From Gnetum montanum (Eukaryota; Streptophyta; Gnetopsida; Gnetales; Gnetaceae): a stretch of 40,227 nt of DNA. The notes under the pieces are model-generated. The model was given only the letters and a program-made list of their open reading frames with translations. It did no database searches and had not been told where the DNA came from. Made by a program: the position numbers and the translations under genes. Shown here one piece after another: positions 32,171 to 40,227 of the stretch (the stretch's first letter is position 1; each line of letters starts with the position of its first letter). The stretch spans positions 159,415 through 199,641 of the forward strand of contig MNCI01003674.1 of assembly GCA_015680685.1 (NCBI GenBank). The letters run 5' to 3'.

Positions 32171-32910
32171 TATCTATGTCATGTTTTTGATAATGAGAAT
32201 CTTGTTAGGATTAATCTCAATCCCATTCTTTGAGAACTTGTGATCAAGAATGATGTCCTTAATCACCATTAAGTAGCTCTTTTTCCAATTTAACTTTAAA
32301 TTCACTTGGAATCAATGGCATAAAATAGCTTTGAGCTGCTCTAATACTTCCTTAGATAATTTAACATACATGAAAAGTTCATCCAAGAAGACCTCCATAC
32401 TTTTTCCAATGTAATCCTAGAACATGGACATCACCAACCATTGGAACATGCTAATGCATTGCATAACCCAAAGAGCATATGCTTGAAGGAAAAAGTTTCC
32501 CATGAATAGATAAAGGTAGTTTTGGCTTGATCCTCTGGCATAATGTTGATTTGATTGTAACTGGAGTTTTATCAAGAAAACTATAATAACCCTAGCCAAA
32601 GATATTGTCCAATACCTAGCCTACAAAGGGTAACAAAAAATGGTCCATAAAATTAGTAGCATTTAGAAACCTATAGTCAATATAGATTCTTCATTCATTT
32701 CCCTTCTTGGATGTGACTATAGTTAGACTAATCAACTCACTATTAGAAATATGAGCAATGAAACTAGTCCATAAGAGAGAGATGATTTTTATTTTTATGA
32801 CATTCCATATATTTGTATTGAGTCTATGTTATAATATCTACCCAAGCCTAACACTTGAGTCTATGTATATGTAGTGCTGATAGATTGGAAGGTCAATTCC
32901 TATGAGTTTA
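32171..32910 (-). pseudogene. Element D reverse transcriptase
   Basis: Minus-strand order: RLNTNIWNVIKIKII (about 32820), SELISLTIVTSKKGNE (about 32730), RIYIDYRFLNATNFMDHFLL, GYYSFLD (about 32585), then VFLDELFM at about 32376-32400 where the active-site MDD of gypsy RT is LDE, and LWNKECKNAF near 32060. The active-site change and the stops show it is dead. An upstream charged stretch (KALLKGLKYLFLIDDHPNII, about 33030-33060) is the linker before RT. Confidence 0.88.
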
Positions 32911-33329
32911 TCATGGAACTAGGCAAAGGCTTTTCTCCATTTTATAACTATCATTTTTAACTCAACCTTTTGGATGACTATTAGAAAGGAATTAATGATG
33001 TTGGGATGGTCATCTATGAGGAATAAGTACTTCAAGCCTTTAAGAAGTGCCTTGGGTTGGAGTGAAGGCATAGAAATATCTTAGGATAAATCAATAATGC
33101 TCTAGAATTCCAAATTGTATTACACTACTTTAACTACCTTCATTGTGTTCTTAATCTCCAAATTAGATGAATCAACATAAAGAAGGTAAGAGGATCTATT
33201 GGTCTTTTAAATACCTAATATGTACCTTTATGGACCATACATTCTTCAAGGTAATTTATGTCCTTGATGGCATAGAGGTACTCTATGAAAAAATAATTGC
33301 AACCATGTTTACCTGATGATTGGAAAGGA

Positions 33330-33601
33330 TTATACAGAATTTACTTGTAATGTGTCTCCCCAGTCACATCTTTCTTACTGATTTCAAGGTGAAGGTCTTA
33401 GAAGACTAACTTGACATCAATGGTATCCAAATAGTCTCTCTCCATAATGATAAGAAAACTATCTTTGACATTATTTTCTAGTTTAATCACCAAGAAATAT
33501 ATAGGGTACGATCATTCTACCAAAGTAGTCATCACATTGTTAACCTCCCTTATAGGGTATGTGTAGGATTAGCCTATTATCTTTAACCTAATGTTAATAC
33601 T
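33330..33601 (-). pseudogene. Element D protease, partial
   Basis: Minus strand: SYTYPIREVNNVMTTLVE (33520-33570), YFLVIKLENNVKDSFLIIM and DTIDVKLVF (about 33390-33420) correspond to the second half of the retropepsin seen in elements A and C. The catalytic D-S-G half lies beyond 33601, cut away by element C. Confidence 0.7.
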
Positions 33602-34498
33602 TGATGAAGTCGAATTTATCATAATGTGACATCGTAGCAATGACATCCTTAATATGATGTCATTAGTACGATGTCATCAATCATGCTACATTATCATTGA
33701 TATGATGTCTCAAGATGTGTGCACCCCTATAAATATGACACTTGCATGTGTAATCCAAAAAATTTTTCATTTCATCCTTAGCTAGACTCTTGCAATTTGT
33801 TTTTGTAGTTTTAGTTATAGATTAAATGCCTGAAGTGTGGTGTTGAGTAGCTGTACAGAATCTTTATTCAAGTGAAGTGTACTTGGGCATAGTTCATGTC
33901 TAAAAATAAAGATCGAAATTACTTTTTATCATTGCAGAATCCACTTAGTTTTTTTGTTTTACTTAGCTTAATCTTTACTATTTTCTTAGTTTAATCATTT
34001 ACATTTCCAAGTACTTTATTTTACTTGTTCATTAGTAAAGTGGAATGAGTATGACTAGTTTTGAGCATTAAAGTGTAAGCATTTGGTATCCCAGTAGTGG
34101 TTTCACTTGATTCTCTTAATAGTGAACTTACTTGGTAATCCCAGTAATAGTTACATGAGCCTAAGATGTATGTGCTAAGCCAGGACCAGATGCTCATCGC
34201 TATAGGCTAGAGTAGATTTATCTTACAGTCATTGCTTAGATTTAGATTATTATTCTCAACCTTAATCCTGTTCACAACTAGGAGTATTAAGGGCCTAACA
34301 ACATAAACTAATCATACACCTTACTAAGAGCTAAATCATACACTCAAAATTCACTAGCTCAAAGTGGGAAGATAGCAAACATGAACCTAAACTCAATTAA
34401 TAACATAATAACATTATCCATTCATGGATTATGATCTAGTCATGTGCTGGTACTCATGACTTGTATGATAGAGTGTTGGGATACTTCATCACTCATCA
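33602..34498 (+). repeat. 5' LTR of element C
   Basis: 897 bp, TGATGAAGTC to CTCATCA. U3 has about five copies of (a/c)(t/c)gatgtcat or its complement at 33626-33712, then a TATA box, tataaata, at 33728-33735. R has aaataaag at about 33905; U5 has ttggtatccc at 34083 and ttggtaatcc at 34132. Confidence 0.85.
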
Positions 34499-34499
34499 T

Positions 34500-34516
34500 T
34501 GGTGCCATTGTTGGGG
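34500..34516 (+). other. Primer-binding site, tRNA-Asp type (element C)
   Basis: tggtgccattgttgggg starts two bases after the LTR; same site as in A and B with transitions. Confidence 0.75.
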
Positions 34517-34599
34517 CTACTCTAAGGACAACTAGTCAACATTGTTCTCCTACTACTTCATCTTCATCCTCATGATCATCAATGGACTCTAATCTAAAG

Positions 34600-37140
34600 G
34601 AACACAAGTATAGATACCATGGCATGGAGAGATACTAGACTCATGACTAACATGATTATCACCCAAGATAATAAAATTAGAAAGATGAAGTGCATGAAAT
34701 AATAAGAAATAGGGATATATCTGTAGAATGAGAGAGGTATGAGCATCAAAGGGAACATCCTTACAATAGAGCATATGAACCCCATGATCATGAAGAACCC
34801 CTAATGACTATTCGTACCATGATCAATATAAGGGAAGCTATTTACATTAAAACTAGGAATATAAGGGACAATCATATTAAGTGGCTAGATATGAATAACA
34901 TGCCCAAATTTGAGAGTGAACACAATGCAAATCCACAACACCACCTTCAAGCATTCCATGATGCTTGTATCCTACAAAACATAGAGAGTAACTACAAGAA
35001 ACTTAAGTTGCTCCCTCAAACACTAATCAAAGAGGCAAAGAGCTAGTATAGATCACTAGAACTAAAATCAATCGAAAGATGAAGTACCATGCTTGAACTT
35101 TTTAATGAAAAATATCAAACCTACTTCCAAGTGTCAAATCTTTGAAAAAAAATCCAAGGTTGAAATCAAGGGACCCATGAATCCCTTGATGTGGTAATGG
35201 ATAGATATTATTCACTTCTACATAGGTGCCTAGGCCATGGATTTTCCCAAATGGAGCAGCTTAGACACATTGTCAATGGGCTACCAAACAAAACTAGGGA
35301 AATCCTTAGGGTTTATACCCAAGGTAGATTATCTGAGATGACCATCCACCATATATAGAGACTCATTAATGAGTAGCAAGGTATCCCTATGTCCAACCAT
35401 ACAAATCAAAAAGCATTCATGCATGATCTGATCGAATTCCATGGACTTTACAATTTCTAGTACACTAGTATTATAGGAAGTGAACCTTACCCTAAGGTCA
35501 TTCATTGTCTTCTCAATTACACTTGTGAAGCATAATGGTATGATTAAGAGTAATCGAGGCATATCATTTTTATCATTTTATGTTTTATGTTTTTGGGTTC
35601 TTGAAGAGAGAGATATATATATAGAGTAATTTAATGACTAATCTAAATTAACTAACTAATTGGTCTCTAACTAATCCTAACATAAGCACCCATTCCCACT
35701 TTCCATACATGTCTTGAACCCACATATGCACTGTTGGATTACCAAGCGCTATGCTATTGGGCATACCAAGAAATAATGCTACTGGGATTACCAAGCGAAT
35801 ACGTGTTACCCTCGAAGCAGTTGTACATAGGTATTTAATCCATCCAGCTTATCTTGCTTAATTAGCTTAATTATTGGGGAAAATTAAATAATTAACCAGA
35901 AGCATTAAATGCATAACTAAATATCTAAACTATTCAGGATGCTACAAGTTTTACCAGGAAGCTCATCTTTATTGTCATACACATTGTCATGCTCAAGTAC
36001 AATAATGCTCGAATAAAGATCCGTACATAATGACTCCTGTTGTGGGCACTTGGGAGAAATATTATAACTTTCAAATATAAAAACTACAAAAGTTTAGCTA
36101 CTACTATGAATCTCATCTCATGAACATGGCTGGGAGCTTGTATTTATAGTTTGTGCACAAGGGATGCATTGACGGGGCCCTATCAACATAGAAAACACTA
36201 TGTTCATGTGGCCCTATCAACGAGGTAACACCACATAAATGGGGCCTCATTGACGAGGGCCCGTCGACGAGGCTGCATCAATGGAGGCCCATCAATGCAA
36301 CTTATCGATGCTTCATCACTCATCAAATAAGTGGCAAAGAAAGAACATGAACTAAGGATGACAGAATCAACTGAAGAGTACAACAGAGATCCATCTATTA
36401 GAAAGAGAGATGTATGGATGTGCAATCAACAAGAGGAGGAAAACTTGCACAAGGTAGTATAGAAAAAGGCACTACCTATATGGAAATATATTATTGATAT
36501 TGTAACCAAAAAAAGATGTGGGATTCAATGGATAAAAAGTTTGCAATAGCCTTGAAAATTATGAAGGAAATAACTGAGCATGCCTTCAACAAAGGCAAGG
36601 ATAAAACAAAGAAAAGAGATTTCAGACAAAAAGGAAAGGTAGCTTTAGTGGTATACTATTCAAGTACAAGCTTAGATAAGGAAGAGGGATGTTCTGTATG
36701 CCAGTGTGACCATCCTAAAGGGTGCTACCCTATCATTACACGTTTACAAGAAACAGGGGCATATGTATTGAACCTATGATTCATCAAGAAGCATATTCCC
36801 AAATGGTTACCTTATCCTCAAGGTAACTATCATCAAATATTCCAACCATCTTATTACCCCAATGGAGCTTATCTAAAGACACATCAGTAGTATCATCAGC
36901 AATGGTAACAACCATACCCTTATGGATACTATGTCCAATGTTTGATTTCTCCAAGAAATGCAGCAATTCTGACTCCTCAATACTATCCACAAAGATATCA
37001 TAGAACTACAACTCCAAGGATGGACTCCAATCAATACATGCATCCACAAGCAAATAATTCATCAAGTTGACCTTCTAACCCTTTACCACCTATGCCACCA
37101 CCTGTCATGTAGGGAGAACTACCATTACAACCTTAGTAAA
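34600..37140 (+). pseudogene. Element C gag, split by a solo LTR
   Basis: The capsid core lies at 34804-35369 (MNNMPKFESEHNANPQHHLQ, then DACILQNIESNYKKLKLLP), parallel to A (5594 on) and B. It is interrupted at 35370-36325 by a minus-strand solo LTR and resumes with VAKKEHELRMTESTEEYNRD. The zinc knuckle at about 36690-36730 reads CSVCQCDHPKGCYP, so the last Cys is shifted by one relative to CX2CX3HX4C of A. A P/Q/Y-rich tail reaches 37140. Several stops. Confidence 0.85.
35370..36325 (-). repeat. Solo LTR of a fourth gypsy family, minus strand
   Basis: 956 bp inside element C gag, flanked by attaa (35365-35369) and aataa (36326-36330). On the minus strand it starts TGATGAGTGATGAAGC at 36325, has U3 repeats around GTYGAYRGGGCC (36168-36310), a TATA box (36141-36148), R with gacaataaagatgagc (about 35965) and U5 with three TTGGTA motifs. 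Its U5 end (35375-35440) closely matches that of element A. No internal region, so it is a recombination remnant. Confidence 0.88.
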
Positions 37141-37389
37141 GAAAAGCTACAAGGGTAGTGAATGTACAAATAGAGGATCATACCAGCAATACTAAGAGAA
37201 AATCTAAGAAACATCCTTTCTTCAAGACAAGTTTGGAAAGATTTGGTAGATTTATAACTTCATTAAGACAAGTTTCTCTTATGACAGATCCTCTTACAAC
37301 CATTGTTCTTCCAGAACAACTAAATCAAGAACTTAAAATGTCATGCTAACAAATATAGTATCAGACTAGATTAATGTAGGAACACCTCC

Positions 37390-37790
37390 TAGGAAAAGAA
37401 TGGATCTAGAAGTTCCTTTGATTTATTTATAAGTAGCTAAAAATTCATCATGCAAGGCTCTCCTAGACTCAGGTTCTTGAGTAAACTTGATCTCTCAAGA
37501 AACACATAGGGCATGGAACCTTCTACCCTTAAAGAAGTGCAATATAAGATTAGAGCTTGCAGATCAATTCGTCATCATTCCTTTGGGACAGATAGAAGAT
37601 GTGATAACCACTATCAATGGGTGGTCCTATCTAGTGGACTTTCTAGTGATTGACATGAAGAATAATGATAAGGAATTTCCTTTCATAATGGGAAGAGCAT
37701 GATTTATCACAATAGATGCTAAGTTAGGGATGACAGATTTATCTATAGAAATATTTAAGAAAGACGTGTAAGAAGTCATACATACACAAA
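37390..37790 (+). pseudogene. Element C retropepsin protease
   Basis: The frame gives CKALLDSGS(stop)VNLISQE at about 37452-37502, with the catalytic D-S-G intact (codons 37466-37474), then a stop, followed by NIRLELADQFVIIPLGQIED, YLVDFLVIDMKNN and FPFIMGRA (about 37678-37700) and (I)TIDAKLGMTDLSIEIFKK. It aligns throughout with the protease of A (7250-7560). It is better preserved than A at the active site. Confidence 0.85.
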
Positions 37791-38329
37791 GAATTCCATG
37801 CATTAATGATGATAATAAAGGATGCAGTTGTGAACAAAAACTTCAAAATGTCAACACAATCCTTACATTAGCCCACAACATAAGTGAAAAAAAAGTGTGT
37901 GGACAAAAAGAAGCCTAGGCCAATAAACCAAAAGATACCTAGTGACCAAAAACTGAGAAACTAAAATTATCCCAAACATGCATGGAAATACCTAACTCAC
38001 TTATTAACTCTTGGTCTAAGAAAATGACTCAAACTGAGAGCTTACAAACAAAACTATTAAACCATAATTATACACTAGCAAATAGGGTAACTAAGGACTT
38101 AAAATTTGAATTTAAGAATCAACAAGAAAATATAGTTCGACCTTTTGAGATGGAAAGACCATCTAGTCCAACAAGATATATATCCTCAAATGATCAAAAT
38201 TTGATTACCATCAAGATTACTTAGGACAATAATAGAAAAATTAAACCACTAAGAATGATAAGCAAGCAAACTAGAGTGTGTGATCTAGAGGATCTAGGGT
38301 GCATTTTTTGAATACTAGCCCATGAGTTC
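37791..38329 (+). pseudogene. Element C coding tail after protease
   Basis: A low-complexity, K/N-rich frame (37982-38224) follows protease and ends near DLEDLGCIF at about 38282-38310. It does not align with the RT entry of A. It may be the C-terminal tail of the gag-protease protein of a non-autonomous element. No known domain recognised. Confidence 0.4.
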
Positions 38330-39930
38330 AGTTGTGGGGGAGATGTCTTATCCTAATTTAGAAATTAATAAATGATTTTTAATTTTTTTTATTTTCTACC
38401 TTTTGTGGTTTATAATTTTGTTATATCTTTTTCTTTTCTTAATACTGTTTCATATTCTTTGATATCTTCTCATTCTTTTATACTTTTTCATTTCCTGAAT
38501 TTTTGATACTCTTTGATATTTTTCAATTCTTTGATAATTTTTCATTCTTTTTATCCTTTTAATTCTTGATATCTTTTCTAATTTTTCATATTTTTTCTTC
38601 ATTTTACTTGTACATATTTCTGTCAATTTTCAATAAAACACACCAAATAAAGCAAGATATAGTCCTAATAACGTGAAGATTTCTCTATATTATCAAATCA
38701 TAAGGGACTAATTACCTATATAATAAGACCACAACATCTATCCAACCATTCAAATAATAAGAGGTTCTTACCATGGCCATAATGATATTCTTCTCATAAT
38801 AAAACTAAGAGTAAACCTATGATCATTATGCCTAGACAGAAGAGTGAAGAACCAAGTGGAAATGCAAAGGATGTGACATCAAGGGGATTTGTATATTCTC
38901 TTGGATAACTGCTGTGAGTACTATCCTATTGCTTAGGATGTATTATATCCTTGTAGATATAACAAAAAATGGAAGTAAGAGTACAATGTGTTTCCTTACC
39001 ATGTCATTGAAAAGACATGTTACCCATGTCTGAAGATAGTCCTCTAGTAAGGTTGACACAGTTAAAAAAATCCATGCATAGGATAAATTTTTAGGGGTCC
39101 CACTAGAAAGACACGTTATCCATACTTGAAGGTAGGTGGCTTCTTAGGAATCTAAAAATAATAATAATAAGTGCAATGAATAAACTCCTCCCTTGGACAA
39201 TACACTATGTGGTAATACTCCTTGAAACAATGGTAGTCTTATGGTCATGTCTTTTAGGGATGAAATAATGTGATGTCACTAGAATGTGGTTTGAACTTGG
39301 TTTGAATCTCAAAAAAAAAGGCTAATGATTACTTTAGCTATCAATTACACACAAGGATTTATTATGCCTATGGTAAGACACCTCACGTCCCAATTTCAGC
39401 AATTCTTTCTACAGTCCATCTCACCTCACTATATATTTAATCACAACTTGTGGTTTTGTGTAATATAGTGTTATTTCCCCAACTTGGTAATACTAACATG
39501 TGTGTTTTTCTAGACATGTAAGTCTTACATTTAACTCCTTGAGTACCTAAGGAAACTTTTAGGCATGGTTATACAAGGGCACTAAGGGTTGGAGCCCTTG
39601 GGGAGGACCCACTTGTATAACTCTTGTATTTCATACTTGGAAAGTAATTTCACATCATCTTGTGCCTTCTAGAACAATCAAGACTTAATCAATACTTTCC
39701 ATATCATCAAACAATCTATCCATATATAAAAAATTCATTACCCATCTCTTATCCATCCAATAAACTTTCGTTTTCCGAGATTCCTTCTTCATGAACTTTT
39801 GAACATGAAATTGTTGAAAAATGTGCATCATTCATGGCCCATGAACCTCTAGACAAGCTTTACATCTTCCAAGCATTCCATTTAACTCATTTTTCCCCCT
39901 AAAAAAATCAATGAAAAGTTTGAAATTTTT
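38330..39930 (+). other. Non-coding block of element C shared with A and B
   Basis: No gene. A T-rich tract (38375-38600) is followed by the motif series of B: ataagaggtt at about 38758, tgacatcaaggggatttgta at 38875, the aagacatg...cccatg...gaag motif twice (about 39011 and 39108), acatgtgtgttttt at about 39494, and the two-stem hairpin at 39569-39620. Confidence 0.7.
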
Positions 39931-39935
39931 AACGA

Positions 39936-40001
39936 TGATGTCGTAGTTATGATGTCATAGGCATCTACGATGTTGTATCTATGATGTCGCGCATATAAAA
40001 A
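39936..40001 (+). promoter_or_regulatory. Internal promoter-like segment of element C
   Basis: Four units of the type (a/c/t)gatgt(c/t)(g/a/t)(t/c) (gatgatgtcgtag, tatgatgtcatag, tacgatgttgtat, tatgatgtcgcgc) are followed by a TATA box, tataaaaa, at 39994-40001. The units repeat the U3 iterons of C's own LTR, not those of A or B. It corresponds in position to 12671-12714 in B. Confidence 0.5.
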
Positions 40002-40227
40002 TAGTATATATATGCATGGGAGTTAGTGAAATTCTTCACATATTTATTTGAACCAAGAGAGTTTTTGTAGGGTTTTTTTTATTTTTTCTTTTTTCTTTTT
40101 CTTTGGCAGAGCTCTTTCACACTAGCTTCCAAAGGCCGTAACTTCACCCTCATAGCTTTGATATCCAAAATTCTTCAACTCTATTGATCCTGGAGCGGTT
40201 AAATTAGTCATGGGGGGGGGGGGGGGG

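Larger units (their letters stand above)
27738..33601 (-). mobile_element. Minus-strand gypsy element D, 3' part
   Basis: On the minus strand, reading from 33601 downward, are protease, RT, RNase H, integrase, a 1.8-kb non-coding part, PPT and an LTR. The 5' part (gag, 5' LTR) is not in the window, because element C inserts at 33602 and extends past the end. RT form 'DHFLLPFV(G)' and the LTR start TGATGAATCATC put it in the same broad lineage as A-C. Confidence 0.85.
33602..40227 (+). mobile_element. Gypsy-type element C, truncated by window end
   Basis: Plus-strand element inserted in the protease of D. Order is LTR, tRNA-Asp-type PBS, gag (split by a solo LTR), protease, a non-coding block shared with A and B, and an internal promoter-like segment at 39936-40001. 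No RT is seen after protease: the frame ends DLEDLGCIF at about 38310, then non-coding sequence as in B. ORF2 and the 3' LTR, if present, lie beyond the window. The sequence ends in 16 G. Confidence 0.88.

Overview
The window is plant nuclear heterochromatin built almost entirely of decayed, nested LTR retrotransposons. The evidence is plant-type tRNA primer-binding sites, TG...CA long terminal repeats with TATA boxes, Ty1/copia and Ty3/gypsy (Athila/Tat-like, no chromodomain) pol fragments, pervasive nonsense codons, and no long intact reading frame. I see no host gene. The species cannot be fixed from the sequence; a flowering plant is the likeliest source.

Left nest (about 180-23406). The oldest layer is a copia element: 5' LTR ending at 497, an initiator-Met-type PBS, a gag remnant, then pol with the protease/integrase part missing. 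Its reverse transcriptase is split at 2034 by an unclassified 1147-bp insertion. Its RNase H is split at 3624 by gypsy element A (3624-22139, near-matching 5-bp duplication gaagt/gaagg). Element A carries gag, protease, RT, RNase H and integrase, and its RT is split by gypsy element B (8385-16956, two 790-bp LTRs, duplication tctta/tcttc). B has gag but no pol. In the place of pol it has a long second reading frame (ORF2, 13187 to about 15974), preceded by what looks like its own promoter. The copia end resumes at 22140 and its 3' LTR ends at 23406.

Middle (23407 to about 27740). AT-rich sequence in which I recognise no gene or element.

Right nest (about 27740-40227). A minus-strand gypsy element D has its LTR at about 27740-28681, then integrase, RNase H, RT and part of protease up to 33601. 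There gypsy element C (33602 to beyond the window end) is inserted on the plus strand. C has its own LTR, PBS, gag and protease, and its gag is split by a minus-strand solo LTR (35370-36325) of a fourth gypsy family.

The most interesting signals are shared architecture rather than genes. (1) A, B and C share a non-coding 3' block containing a two-part hairpin whose stems differ by compensatory base changes. (2) A second hairpin in LTR U5 shows the same kind of covariation between A and B. (3) The LTRs share ends and R/U5 framework, but each has its own short U3 iteron set. (4) In B and C that same element-specific iteron plus TATA box reappears inside the element, in B just upstream of ORF2. 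A reading that fits is a family of LTR elements, some non-autonomous, that swap U3 promoter cassettes and carry a second transcription unit. This is inference from one copy of each.
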